Source of the DNA: Varanus komodoensis
Lineage: Eukaryota; Chordata; Lepidosauria; Squamata; Varanidae
Direction of reading: 5' to 3'
NCBI RefSeq assembly: GCF_004798865.1
Contig: NW_025335268.1
Coordinates: forward strand, 38,393,485 to 38,457,484
Length of the DNA stretch: 64,000 nt
The translations under genes and the position numbers were made by a program. The notes below the pieces were generated by a model, which worked only from the letters and a program-made list of their open reading frames with translations, did not search any database and was not told where the DNA came from. Shown piece by piece: positions 50,190 through 62,701 of this stretch. Each line of letters starts with the position of its first letter. Positions within the stretch are counted from its first letter, which is position 1.

Positions 50190-53100
50190 GTAAAGTGTGA
50201 AATCTTAAGTCTGAAACATGCAATAAGCAGTCATGTATGTAATAACACATACTATAAGGATTGAAGAAAACTCAGTTGTACCACAATATTAGGAGGGCCG
50301 GCCCATAAAAGCATGAACCCTGATCCAGTTCCCTGACTCCGTTTGTGGTCATGGCATTGGGAAAGGCATTTATAGATGGAGATGGGCTTTTGTTTCCTTT
50401 TATGGAGACCCCTGTGTTTCATAGCACACTACTTTTATTTATTTATTTTCTGGGTTGGGGCCTTGTAGAAGGGTCCTCTTAGGAGAAATCATTTGTTAAT
50501 ATGAAGAGGTTTGGTAGGGATAGGTTGAGAACTATGTAATGATAGATGAGCATTAGAGCAGGAAAAGATATTTAAAATGCATAATTAAAGTCAACAAAAC
50601 GGAATGAGATGATATGGTGAAAAAAATGAACATATTTAGGGCATAGTACTTGGCTAGTAGATGCTGTTGCCATAAGAAAAGCACGATCCTTGCTGTGACC
50701 TCAAATAAGCCACCTGAGTTTACAGTGAGGACACTGCCTATGGAGGGTTTCACTCTCAGCCAAAACTGTTTTTTCTACACTGGCTCAGGCCCCATAGATG
50801 GAGGACTCTGCTTGAGAGAGGCACTGGGATGGTGTTGTGTAGGAGCGGGGTGGGGGGGGTGGAGTTCAGGTACAGCCAGTTTCTGCCATCTCCAGGAGGT
50901 GCCTTAGCTGTTCCTCATAAGGGGAAACATCCAAGTGTTTCTGCATATGGGGGGATGTAGAAGGCAGTCATTGCCTCTGTGCTGGTCCTGCACCTCATAG
51001 CATGCCTGTAACCTGAGTACAGGAGGTTATTGGTGACTACATAGGATTGCACTCTTAGGTCAGACTCCTCTGGCTACTAGTTGCTCTCTCGGCCATTGGA
51101 TAGGTCAGATCCCAGCTCCAACCTTAGAAATACTTTCTGAGGCTGGAGCTAGGACTCGCCACTGAGCACCCTTGCTCCACCTTGCAACTAGAACATTCTT
51201 CACAGATGCTGCACTTGTGACTTTGAAACCAGGGGAAGGGTGTTTTGCAGGGTGGAATTTGGCTTTGCCATGCTACAAGTAATCCTGTCTTGCCTCAACC
51301 TCACCTCCTTGTGAGCAGGCACAAATGGCATGTCTTTCACGGGGAGGAAGACGCATAGAGGGACTAGGTAGCTCTATCCTCCTCTTGTCCTCAGCTTTAG
51401 GTCCCCAGTTCTGGCTTCAGAGGGTTACATTGGATGGGGCCCTTATGTAATGGATACCACATTTCCCAGATAAGTAAAGGTCCCATGGGCTAGTGATTTT
51501 CCAGGGAAAGTCGAATATGAAACATAGTCTTCATAGGATGTTTGGATGTTTTAAGCTATTGGGTGATACAGTTTTAACTGCTAATATACAGAATATCTGA
51601 TTCCAAAAGTCTACAGAAAAACAGTTTAGAGCGTCCATATTCTTTGAAGTATTATTTGTACTATTGTATTCTTGAGAATACTTGTGCATATTAATCACAG
51701 ACAACACAAATAGAGTGGAATGGTAAACCATCATTAAAGCAAATAATTGTTTGGAGGCTCCAACAAATTTTGTGTATAACCATCAGACCATAATTTACAG
51801 ACAAAATATTTAACATATAGTAGAGGGGAAAGGAAACTTACAACAGTGGTGACTTGGGGTCAAGTAATTTGCAGGTATGAAACTCACTAAGTGCCTTGAG
51901 CAAGTCACTGACCAGGTTCAGATAATATACTGTGACTCTTCATGGATTATCCAAGGATTGTTTACTCATGCTCACTGTGTCTGTGCGACATGACAGTCTC
52001 CAAGAGGGGTTACATATTCAGAATTGTGGCTGCACATCCACAGTCTCCTCTGTGGGTTAAAAAAAAATTGTCATGTATGAACAGTCCATGATCTGTTAAC
52101 TAATTTTGGTACAGAAGGTTTAAAGCAAATCTTGCTTTAAAAGGCTTTTAATGTGAATATAAAACCTACATCACCCATAACAGTAATTGGTAGCATGTAT
52201 GAGGATTTTTAAATTTCTCATAAATACTCTGTCCTTTATTGTAAGGATAAATGAGGTGAGGTGAGCCCTTTGTACATGATATGCAACCCTAGTCCCTGCT
52301 GGATTGTTTGGAGACCACACAACCCAGAGGTTAACAACAAGCCATAAGCAACCAGTGGTTGGATATCATGTTGTAGCCAGTGGTCCGATTTCTGATACCA
52401 AATTTCACAACATATGAAAGTGCTGATCATGGGTTGTGGAGTTAAATTGGAAGGGCACTGCCTGTGCTACTCAATGAATTTCTATGTAGTTTGGACCACT
52501 TGCTTCAACAAGAGATCATGAATTAGGTTGAGTCAAAACTTCTGTACTGTACAGTCAGGGAAAGTAGATTTTGAGATTGAAAGTTTGGGCATGTTCTACC
52601 TATTTAAGGTTAAAGGAGTTTCCTGTGATTAAATGTGTTATTTCTCCTAATGCTGGGATAAGTATTGATTGAGTTATATGTGTGTTTCTGTACAAAAGTT
52701 TGTAATTATTTATGTGCATGATGTAATTCTACATAACTTTATGATAACTTTATGAATGTTTTCATAATTATCACAGAGGGTAACATTTCTAAATATCTCT
52801 GTGTAACAGTATTGCAATCCCCTAAATTGCAATCTCTCCCAATATAACTGATCAAGTTACACTGCAACAAATGAGTGGTTTTGTATGTTCTGGGTTTTGT
52901 GAAATATGTTCTAAGTTTCACACTTCATCGAAAAGCAAATCTGTTTCTGAATATACCGACAGTTAAACAAATGTTCATTGCCAACTGCATTTTCTGTTCT
53001 GTGGCTTTTTTTCCAGCTCAAAAACAGGGCAAAGTGTCAGAAATGCTGAAAGACTAGGGTATCTTCATATGAAAGCTGCCGCATGGCTAAATCTTGTGCC

Positions 53101-56100
53101 AGAGATCACATTGACTCAGACAGACTATATAAAAATATTTGCAGTTGGAATTTCTCCTTTACTCTGATGTGTAGCTCCACCTGCTGGATGCAGAAATTTT
53201 CAAGCTGAAATGTGATTTTTGTAAGGATAAAGGTTAATTTCTCACTCTCCTTCCTAATCTAAGGTCTCAGTGCAGAGAGTCAGTTCTAAAATCTTTAATG
53301 GATGGCCAGTTCCACAATTATTTGAATTGTATGGAGGGCATAACTTTAAAAACTGAGTACTTTGAATATTGCCATTTGAGGGAAAAGAGTTAACATAGAG
53401 AATAAAACCTTAATAGCCACCATTTACCATGTATTTTTGATTTGTAGGTACAGGAACAGGAGATCATATGCCTCTTTACTAGGACATAAGTTCCACTAAA
53501 TTTAGTGGGTTTTGCTGATGCATTCTACTGAAGCCATATTATGAGGCTTTTAGTATATATCCAGACTACATATTTTTCCAGAATGCTTCATTTTAATTTG
53601 TTCCAAGGTGCAGGAGAAGGATTAAGAAGACATTTTGTAATATCTTAGGAGTGTGTAAGGCACTGATAATCGTATGTTTTTTATCTTAATTCTCATATTC
53701 AATCAAATAGCACTTAAGCTTTGTTGAAGCACAGTGATTTTGTTGTGCACAACATTGTAGCCACCTACCTACTGGCAGAATCCTAGTATGGATCCATGGT
53801 GTGTCTTGCTTAAAGTAATGGTTTGATATTGGGGTCATAGAACACTCCAGTAAATCATAGTGCTGCTAACTGAGCCAAATACATATCCTCTAAATATATC
53901 ACATGATAATTTTCTAAAACTAAACTTTGTTCCTTTGGCACAGGATCTGATGCAGTGCACAGCCTTTGCAACAGCAGATGAATATCATCTCGGAAACCTG
54001 AGCCATGACCTGACATCATACGGATATGTTGAAATATCAACGTTACCTAGAGGTAGACCTCTGCGCGGGTTTTCCCCCTATCTGCTAGAAACAAGATGCA
54101 TGTTGAATATGAAGAACATACTTACTGTTAGCAATAAGACTAGAGTATTAAATCAATTTCTTTTTAATTGAAGCTCTTTCAGGGATATAATATATAATTG
54201 AACATAATTATGATAGGTAATATGGCCATGATGCTATTGTACCAAAAACATATCTACTTTACCTATCTTAAAAATGAGGTATACACTTAAATATGGAAGG
54301 GAATCATTGACAGAAACACATACAAAGTCTATAACCTGCTGCTCATGGTGGTTCCTTCCCCAGGCCTTTTATACTGTCCAACTGCATTCTTGAACTGTGT
54401 AAGTTCAGAAGAACTTAAATCAGTGATTAAGCTGTGGAAGGGGCTTATGTAATAGCTTATTAGCACTTCAGTAAAGCAGTAGCTATTAATCTAAGTTGAA
54501 GCATAAGCTATACAGTTTATCGTGCAGCCACTGTTCAGGTTTTTTTTCTCAGATGCTGACATCATTTCCATCAATTTTTATAGATAAGACTTTAATCAGA
54601 TATGAGAAAACCAATTGGCATTCTTTTGAAAATAGTACTGTATAGGCGGAGGCCTTACGTGAAACATTGCACTGTATTCTCACCACCTTACAGGAGTGCT
54701 CCTGTTGAGAAATGAGATGAGCCTGCAACAAGAATTCTTTGGTTATATCAAGGCCTCTTTGGCAGGGAATGATGCCCTTCGCTCTTCCCCTGCTCCTGAA
54801 ATCCTGCCATATGAACATGTACAGTAAGGGTGAAGAACTTTGAGAAAAGTGTGGGCGGTCTTTACTCCCCATTTACTCCTCCCCATTTACTCCTACATGG
54901 GCTGGCACAGGTACTGAAATCAGGGGTAGGGATAAAGAAGATAATGGCATCCAGAGTTACTGTGGGGTGGGGTGGCAAAAGGGTTATAAGTTGCAAGATA
55001 ATTTGGACCCTTTCAGTGCTCTATAGCAGCTATGGGTGACATTTGATTTGTTAAAAAAGATTGAAGAAATGGTTCGAGTTTTTCTCAATTTAAGAGGAGT
55101 GGCAAATGGACATGAAGGGGCTTAAGGGGCTGCATCTCACTTCTGATGTAGGGGGTAGCTTTTAAGCAAACGCTAATTTCCTATCCAGGTTACTTTATTA
55201 TGGACTGAAGCAGGCCCCTTCCCCTCATCCCCCTCCCCACTCCAAAAATAGTGTTCTCTTAATTCTGGCAGTTCTGAGCATAGATTTTTGTTGATAAAAC
55301 TTTTTTTTAAATTACCATTCAATTTACAAACTAACTTACCTCAACTTATCTGGAAATTCCTCTTAGTATGCATAAATAACCGGCTTCCTTTTGGTGACTG
55401 TGTTTCCATTCCGAAATGATAAGCTTGGGACCATCCAGTTGGTATTGGGAAGGATGTTTGGCTTATATTCATGTTGAGTTCTTCTTGATTCAGACATGCA
55501 AGTGTTTAGTCATGCAGCTAGATGCTTCACAGGAGTGTAAACAAATGGGTTCCCAACTCTTTTGGTTGCAAAGAAAGTATTATACTATTTAGAGTAAACT
55601 ACAGTTCCCTGATGATGTTTCCTCACTGTTGAATGGTATCTAAAGAGATTGAATATATAAGAGATTTATATATTGAAAGATGCCATCAAGTCTAGGAGGT
55701 TTGAATTATCTAGACTTTAGATGAAATGCACATGGCAAGAAAGGGCAACAAGGGAATATTGCTGACAGGTTGAGTACTGTGAATAGCATCCTTGCAAGAG
55801 GTGGCGATTGTAAATGGGTCATCGGCAGGAATGTCTTCAATACAATAAAAAGGGGGGTGCTGTGTGGCTGATTGTGCAACACTCAAGATGAGTGAGGGAC
55901 TAATCATACAAAAGAGATGATTATGGCCTACTAGTTTTGAATAAGGAAACAATATTTCTTGCCTATTTTTCCCATGCTGGAGCAAAATAAAATTCTAATC
56001 AACTTCAGTCTTTTTCAGAAGGCTACAGTGAACCTGACAGACTGAAAATACTGTAATAAGCTCTGACCAGGATGGCGATAATAAAGCCAGATCACATGCC

Positions 56101-59100
56101 ACCTGATTGCAGGAGTGAGTGGGGAAATTATTTATTTAATTAATTTCTTTGCTGCCCAATAGTTGAAGCTCTTTGGAGAGTTCACAGCAATTAATTGAGT
56201 ATACAAAAGATAAAATACAAATATATCAAAACACAACATAAAATTCCAGTTTTTAAAATAGCTAAAAATTCCAGTATACAAAAACATGTAAAACAGTTTA
56301 ACATCTAAAACATTTTCATTAAAAACTAAACCAAATTAAAACAGCAGACATAGTCCATCATATGCCATTAAATCCCTGATGAAAGAGGGCAATTTTAACC
56401 TGATGCCAGAAAAATGGCTATGTTGGCACCAGGTGGGCCTCAGCAGGGAGACCATTCCACAATGAGGGGAGGAGGGAGTGCTGCAGAAAAGGCCTCGTTG
56501 TCTCTTGTAACCTTTGTTGCCTCTTTCTGGGCCTCCCCTGAAGGTGGTAGGAAGGCCCCAGATGCAGATCTTTGGGTAGACTGAGGTTCAGAGAGGCATT
56601 CTATCAGGAATTTAGGCAGCATTTTATAGGTTAAGACCTGGGTTATGAACGAATTCCTTTCCTGAGAAAATGGAGATTTGTCCTTAAGTCGTATTTGTAT
56701 GTAAGTTGGATCATGTTTAATCAGCCTTCCACATTTATGGGATTGGGATGCAGGACCCCTGTGAAAGTGGGAAAACTGTGAATATCTCTAGCCCGCTTCC
56801 CAACTCCCCAGTGCCTCTTGCTGCTTCTCTCGCTGTGGTGATGCTTTGGTGGCCCTCCCTCTCTCCCATTCCTCTTCCTGTCTCCCAGTGGTGATGATGA
56901 TTTCCTGCAATAATTTTTGAAAAATTAATAGGACTAGGGGCAGTTTGTTTGTAAGTACAGGTTGCTTGTAACTCAGACATTTGTAACTCAGGGACTGTCT
57001 CTACCTTGAATTGAGCTTGGAAATGTATAGATGTCCAATGCAAGAGGGACATAATTGGCATAATGTGGTTTCATTTATTAATCTGGCTATTGCATTTTGC
57101 ACAAGCTCTAGCTTCCAAGCAGTCTTCAAGGAAAGTCCCACGTAGAGTGCAGTGCATCAATCTAATTTGGAAATTACCAGAATGTAGATTTCTGTAATTA
57201 GGCTAGCCTGCTCTAGATAGGGGTGTAGCTGGGCCACCAGCCAAAGCTGGTACAAAGCACTCTGTGCCACTGAGGCCACCTATGCCTCAAGTGCCAAAGA
57301 TGGATCAAGAAGCACCTCAAGCTACTAACCAGTGAAATGTGAAATTATTTATAGTACTCATTTCCTATAGGGCCACATATAAGTGCTTACATTGATAAAA
57401 CATATCAATGTTGTTTTCCAGAATATTTTCATGCTACTGCACTAGTATTGTTTCACTCTGAGTCCAGAACTGGAAGTGGTTGCTTCACTCCAGTTGCCGA
57501 GTCCAAACTCATAGGATGAGAACAGAGAAATAAAATGAATAAAAGGAAATTTGGAGAGGCATATGCAAAGATACAAATAAAGGAGAACACATGGGACAAG
57601 GCGATTATTAGCGATTAGAGAAGAGGATGTGTTAATGTAAGAGATACACTTTCCAAGTCACAAGCTTTTTGGGGATCTTTTAATGTTGACAGTAGCACAT
57701 TTTAGCAGATTGGTCCCAATGATGCATATACAGGTTTATTCCAAAGAGAATAGGTTTCTTTATCACACAGAAATAAAACATAAGTAATAATCTATTGGGA
57801 ATTTGCTTGTTGGTCACTCTGATAGGGAATTTGTACATATATGTAAATGTATTTGAGATGTAGAACTTCTGTGGAGATCTGGCTGTGGAGATTCGTCTTA
57901 GACTAATTTCTTCTAGGCTTAGAATTGCCTCAGAGGGCAGCCCCACCTTTATCCCTGATTGGGGGACTAGTTGGGGGACTCCTTCTACCAGAGGCAAGTA
58001 GCTTGTGACATGGGCTATCTATGGGAGTGGCAGGATCTGCACAAAGCCAGGAATGTGTCCTTGGGCAGGAAAAACAGTCACTCTGCCCAGTGCAGTCTGA
58101 GAAGCTTTGTGCATCCCCTCCCCTTGATGTTCATGGGCGTGCCAGGAGCCACACAAAGCCAGGAACTCAGCTGGCACCAGGAAATGCCTCTGCTCCTGCT
58201 GCTGCTGCTGCTGCCTGGGCTTCCTTTTCTGCCATGGAGTTCCGTGCCTTCTGCAGCATGGAAAGAGTGGTGGTCAGGGGATATGGCCATGCCCTCACAT
58301 GCTGCTGCTGAGTGGGACCACGCTCAGTGATGTCATCTGGCCCTTGTGAGCCTGGTGGGGAGGCAGACTGCCCACCTTCCTGAAAGTAGCCCTATACCCC
58401 AGTTTGCTTAATATATGCATATTAAGCAAATAAAGCAGAGGACCAAATATACACCCTAGTAATCTAGTCACAGGACTTAAATATGAGGAAATTAGCCCAG
58501 AGGGATGCTTGATATCTAATTCTAGGGCGGTTGCATTTTGAAACTAGGCTGTGGCTGCACATGCCAGGTCCTGTTCTGGGTGGGCCAAACTCCAGCTCTT
58601 CAAGTCCTGTGGGGGTTGGGAACAAATAAGGCCCCTGCCTTCTGAGACGGAGATGGGAATGGGAAAAGAAAGAGATCTGTGTCACATAGGTTTTTTTCGT
58701 GGACACTAATCATTACTCATTAGGAAAATGAAGACCAAGGTGGGGGCTACTACTTCCTGGGGAACCAACACAGTTTGAAAGGTACCTTTCTAGGGATTCT
58801 GAGGAACTACCCTGAAGATCAGCCAGGATGATTAGTAACTTCTGGAACAGTCGCCATGCCTCGGGTGAGCCTTAAAGTTGTACTAGCGTGTTGGGTTCCC
58901 ACTCTAGCAGAAGCAGGACTTGTACCGGAACTGAATGTGCTGGAGAAAAGGGAGCAAACTATGGAATGTGCTCCCCAGAGAGGTCTGCCTGGCGCCGTTG
59001 TTATTTGTTTTTCGGCGCCAGGCCAAGACCTTTTTATTTAAACGGTATTTTGATTAATTGTTAATTAATGGTTTTAAATTATTGCCTGGATGTTTCCAGT

Positions 59101-62100
59101 TTTTTATATATTTGTATTGTTATTTATTTGTTGGAAGCTTCCCCGAGGCTTACGCGAATGGGGCGGCATACAAGAATCCCAAATAAATAAATAATCATTG
59201 AAAAGTGATTCTCTGTTTCCTCAACTGGCAACCTGCCAACAGATGAGTCTTGCTAGATTGCAGAAAGTTGGGAAGGCATCTGCCTCGTTTAAGGGACTGA
59301 CCTACAGTAAATGGCTCATGTTTCTTGGGGAATATCCAATACTGCCAATGTACCTCTGTTCATAGTGTTGCTCAAATGCAGGTACAACTGGAAGCTAGTG
59401 CTTTCTAAAGCAGTTCTGGAAGTGAGCCAAAGTGCTGATTTCCAGAATGGGGCAGATCACTGGGCTCCCAAGCATTTGACTTCTTTCCAGTTCCTTCAGG
59501 AACCACTAGCTTCCTGTTGTGCTAGCAGTGGGTTTTGCTGGTGATGGCGGCAGCATTGAATAGTGCCTCTTAAGATGTGTCTACAGTAAATGAACAACTT
59601 TGGAAATCATGGCATGGATGGATCTGAAGGATGGATCCTTAAGCTAAAGAAATAGATAAATCTTTGGTGAGCTTACATCTCTGTTGCAACATATAGCTGC
59701 TAATGATGCCTGCACCACAAACAGTACAGTTCCATGTTAGCACCAAGCTAGATGGATTCTATCTGGGTCATTTAAGTCCAGATAACGTAGGTTTATGCCA
59801 GCATAAAAATTTTATTTTTTCCAATGGCCTAATAAGACTCCTATTTGCTATTATATTACATTGCATTTATATCCCACCTCTTAGGAAACCCAAGCTAGCT
59901 TACAGAGTTCTCGTCTGAATTTTTATTGTCACAGCAGCTACCCTATGAAGGTTAAGTTTTTGTCTGGCCCAAAATCACCCAGTTTCTTGGATGAGTAGGC
60001 TAGAACCCAGCTCTAACTAGGTCTCCAGTACAACACTCTAAGCATCATACCAGTTCTCAATCCTAGTGCAGATTTCAGCTAGACTTATTGATAATTGTTG
60101 CTATATAGTACATGCCTTTCCCTGGGGTTCTTAGATGCCTTTCCAACATATTGGCTTCTGTCCTGGCATCTGGTAAATATTTCTAGCCCTATACTGGTTC
60201 ATGTATTTCAACAGTCCTTTTATACAAGAAAATATGTTCAGCACGTGCTGGGGCAGGGACACAACACTGAAAATACGTTGAGTAGGTTTAATAGAGTGGT
60301 AGGAAAGTGCTATAAATCCACTGGGCCTCAGCCAGAGCTGTCAGTTTGCTGGCATCCACTAGGCTGCCCTAGTGCAAATAGCCTCTAATGCAAGAAGGAC
60401 CTACCACATCCTAGAGCAACCTCAGAAACTAGCCAAAATTAGTCATTCTAGAACAAGACAGATCAGTAAACTAAATGCTCATCTGAGTGTTGCCTATTCA
60501 TTTTCACAGTGGAGTTTCAGTTGGACTGAACAGAGTTTATTATGAAATAGCTTAGCAGAGCTGGTATCTTTTGTGCCTCAATAAATGACACAAGTTGCAT
60601 TCTTGAAAAGCAAGTAGTGCTGTGAAATGTGAACATTAATGAAACCTAGCTAGCTTCCATTCACTAATGACTGTTTTCTCTATTGCCCTGCTTGGCACCT
60701 GGATTTTTAAAGCATATTTTCCCATGGTCTTTATTCTGAAATAGGACATTATGTTAAGACTTGTGGAGTCCTACAGATATTTACTTGGGTGTAAATCCCA
60801 TAGTGAGAATCGGGGGGCTGAGTCTCTGGAGCCTGAATATAGGATACAGAATAAATGTAGTGAATGTGATTCCTCATCTTCTTCTGTTTTTATAAATTAG
60901 ATGCAGCAAACGTTTTGGTAATTGGAACAGAAAGCACAGAGAAAAAATTTGACCCTGGGGTGATTTTTTTCTTCAGGTAAATGAAGCCCATCCATAAAGT
61001 GCATGTGAACTACATTTTTAATTTTAATAAAAATCATAGGTCCTTTCATATATCCCCTTTCTTATTGTATCTTGCGAAAATAAATTTTAAAAGATTTGAA
61101 AAAAATCATAGGCTTAATTGTTTACTGGGCAAACAGCAGGAACTGGGGCTTTGAAGTGCTTACACTGACATAATCCACAAATATGGCTGCTCTCTCTTTG
61201 ATGTGTTAAATTTAATAAAAGACACATTAAGGTTCCAGTCCTCCAGCTTTACTACCTCCAGGGGGACTGACTTCCAAACAAACCTGAATAGAAGTGGACT
61301 ATAAAATGGCTTTCCTTTCTGGTCTTAAACATTTAAAGACAACTACAAGTTTTTTGGTTCTTTCTTCCTTTTCCTGATCTTCTTAAATATACATAAATCA
61401 ATTTTTAGAGATATCTCCATAGCAGTGTATACATATGACATGCACACATGCATGCACACACCCAGACACACATGCAAATACAACTTAGTACCAGTTATAC
61501 ATAGACTTTGAAAAAAGGGGACCTCTTAACCAAATAAGTATCAGTTTGAAAGCGGTGTCTATATAATGTTGCATTATGAATAATGTACGTTTTTCCTCCA
61601 TTGTTGTAATGTTAGTCTTCTAGCTATCCTAAGAGCATGGAGAATCCTTTTATGCCAACCATTCATTAATTTCCAAGAAGCAAGTAGAAAATTTGGAAAA
61701 AACATGTACATCAGCAAATATTAAAGCCTTTCCTAAAGACTTATAAAATGTGTCCAAATATTAACTTTGACCTGCAAAAAGCAACTACTGGATATATATT
61801 TGTTGCTTTTTTAATATTGCTGAAAATGATGATTGTATCTCACCCTTTTTCTCTGCAAGGAACCCAGGGTGGCTTACATCATCCTTCTCTACATTTTATC
61901 ATTACAACAATCCTGTGAGGTAGGTTAGGCTGAGAGCCCATGACTGGTCCAAAACCTCTCAGTGAATTTCATGGCTGAATGGGGACTAGAACTCAGTCCT
62001 AGTTCAGCACTCCAACCACTGAACCACACATTGCCAAAACATTTATTTAAAAGACACAGTAGCTTCACTGCACAGCTAGCAATGCTGCATCAAACAATCC

Positions 62101-62701
62101 CTTATGAAAAAGATGTTTCAGTGTCCAGTAGACATTGATTTTGGTCTTTTCTGCCAACGCCGGATCTTTTGCCTTACTCAGTTTTGGAATCTTCCTGTCA
62201 GGCTCCTCTCCAAATGGATGGCAGCAGGTTTTAGACATAGAGAAGGCGGGGCATTCCTCCCACAGTTTCTGTGGTTACTGATAATGTGCTATATAATATC
62301 AAGGATATTTTGAACATTTTCTCATATTAAATTGGTGTTATGAGGCAATGCAGATCTGAAAATTGGTGGGAAATGGCTTTGTAGTAGACTTGGACTCTTA
62401 AGGTAGTTTTAATTTTGAATCAACGGGTAGATGCTGCTGATGAGTTTGCATTTTGTGTGCCAAATGTAGCTTGTCAGTTTTGGCTAAATGGCAGTACTTG
62501 TAACTGAAACATAAATGAGAGATACTAGCTAAGTAATAGTAGATGGGTTAATTGGTAACTTTTAAAGTCAGACTGCTAATACAGTAGAAAATTATTCCTT
62601 GCTAAGAATTGTAGAGTATAATCAGTGAGCCTAATACTTGCTTACACTTCTGTTAATACAGGGAGGGAGCCGTTGTGTTCTGGAATGTTGAAGAAAAAAT
62701 G
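49705..62701 (+). CDS. RMND1: RMND1, mitochondrial DUF155 protein (partial gene, exons 2-5)
   Basis: The exons 49705-50189 (ATG 49719), 53944-54052, 60901-60976 and 62662-62701 join in phase. The joined reading has [77 protein letters not shown], collinear with human RMND1. The protein works on the mitochondrial inner membrane in support of mitochondrial translation and belongs to the DUF155/RMD1 family; recessive human mutations cause combined OXPHOS deficiency. The remaining C-terminal exons, including the membrane segment, lie beyond 64 kb. Confidence 0.96.
50190..53943. other. RMND1 intron 2
   Basis: No gene. A roughly 50-bp dispersed repeat (ACATAGGATTGCACTCTTAG type) lies near 51040. 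Otherwise AT-rich, with a somewhat GC-richer block at 50.7-51.4 kb that I cannot name. Confidence 0.45.
53944..54052 (+). CDS. RMND1: RMND1 coding exon 3
   Basis: The 109-nt exon (phase 0 in, 1 out) reads [20 protein letters not shown] then [16 protein letters not shown]. Human has [20 protein letters not shown] and QDLASHGYVEVTSLPR. The acceptor is CCTTTGGCACAG and the donor AGAG/GTAGAC. Confidence 0.98.
56135..57330 (-). mobile_element. L2-clade LINE relic, minus orientation, interrupted
   Basis: The left part has the reversed L2 3' end: GATGCCAGAAAAATGGC, GGCACCAGGTGGGCCTCAGC, AGGGAGACCATTCCACAATG and GTGCTGCAGAAAAGGCCTC, parallel to the GGCGCC, CTCCCCAGAGAGG and RAFSA segments of the intact copy. 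A mariner-like element (56634-57001) interrupts it, and related-looking sequence continues to about 57330. Old. Confidence 0.55.
56634..57001. mobile_element. Mariner/Tigger-like DNA element inside an L2 relic
   Basis: The left end AGACCTGGGTTATGAACGAATT and right end TTACAAGTCTGAGTTACA-like inverted text (CTCAGGGACTGTCTC at 56986-57001) are matching arms, flanked by TA at 56632-56633 and 57002-57003. No transposase is visible in the 368 bp. The ends are degraded, so the call is moderate. Confidence 0.55.
58196..58213. repeat. (CTG)6 microsatellite
   Basis: Six uninterrupted CTG units in an intronic GC-richer block. Confidence 0.8.
58957..59195 (+). mobile_element. Short 5'-truncated L2 3' end
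   Basis: Starts at ACTATGGAATGTGCTCCCCA (the KLWNALP block) and runs through [12 protein letters not shown] to the TCCCCGAGGCTTACGCGAAT and GGGGCGGCATA block with an AAATAAATAAATAA tail. Low divergence from the 13.5-kb copy suggests a fairly recent insertion of only about 240 bp. Confidence 0.88.
59850..60058 (-). mobile_element. Older SINE, minus orientation
   Basis: ATTGCATTTATATCCCACCTC, AGCTAGCTTACAGAGTTCTC, CCCTATGAAGGTTAAG and GGCTAGAACCCAGCTC reverse-match the tRNA-SINE family (tail, body and B-box side). Strongly diverged. Confidence 0.6.
60901..60976 (+). CDS. RMND1: RMND1 coding exon 4
   Basis: The 76-nt exon (phase 1 in, 2 out) reads [20 protein letters not shown] then IFFF, completing D from the previous exon and R in the next. 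Human has [20 protein letters not shown] and IFFFR. The acceptor is TTTTATAAATTAG and the donor CAG/GTAAAT. Confidence 0.96.
60977..62661. other. RMND1 intron 4
   Basis: AT-rich, with a minus-strand SINE at 61830-62035 and a short CA-rich patch near 61440-61480. No gene besides. Confidence 0.5.
61830..62035 (-). mobile_element. tRNA-derived SINE, minus orientation
   Basis: Reverse complement reads TGTGGTTCAGTGGTTGGAGT, GAGTTCTAGTCCCCATTCAG, CAGCCTAACCTACCTCACAG and TGATGTAAGCCACCCTGGGT: head with A and B boxes, body and 3' region of the same SINE family as 23566, from an older subfamily. Confidence 0.75.
62662..62701 (+). CDS. RMND1: RMND1 coding exon 5
   Basis: The 40-nt exon gives [13 protein letters not shown] after the split Arg codon. 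Human has EGAAVFWNVKDKT. The acceptor is TTCTGTTAATACAG and the donor ATG/GTAGGT in phase 0. The next human segment (KHVMKVLEKHE) was not found before 64 kb. Confidence 0.93.

Larger units (their letters stand above)
54053..60900. other. RMND1 intron 3
   Basis: Contains an L2 relic with an embedded mariner-like element (56135-57330), a short L2 end (58957-59195), an older SINE (59850-60058) and a (CTG)6 run (58196-58213). The GC-richer block at 57.9-58.4 kb has overlapping frames without a motif I can name. Confidence 0.5.

Noticed and set aside
50190-50264. Extension of the RMND1 exon 2 frame by 25 codons
   Set aside because: It lies beyond a good GAG/GTAAAG donor, and the human protein continues with the exon at 53944 instead.
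58000-58340. Overlapping frames near the (CTG)6 run
   Set aside because: No conserved motif or splice context; GC-richer intronic sequence with a microsatellite.
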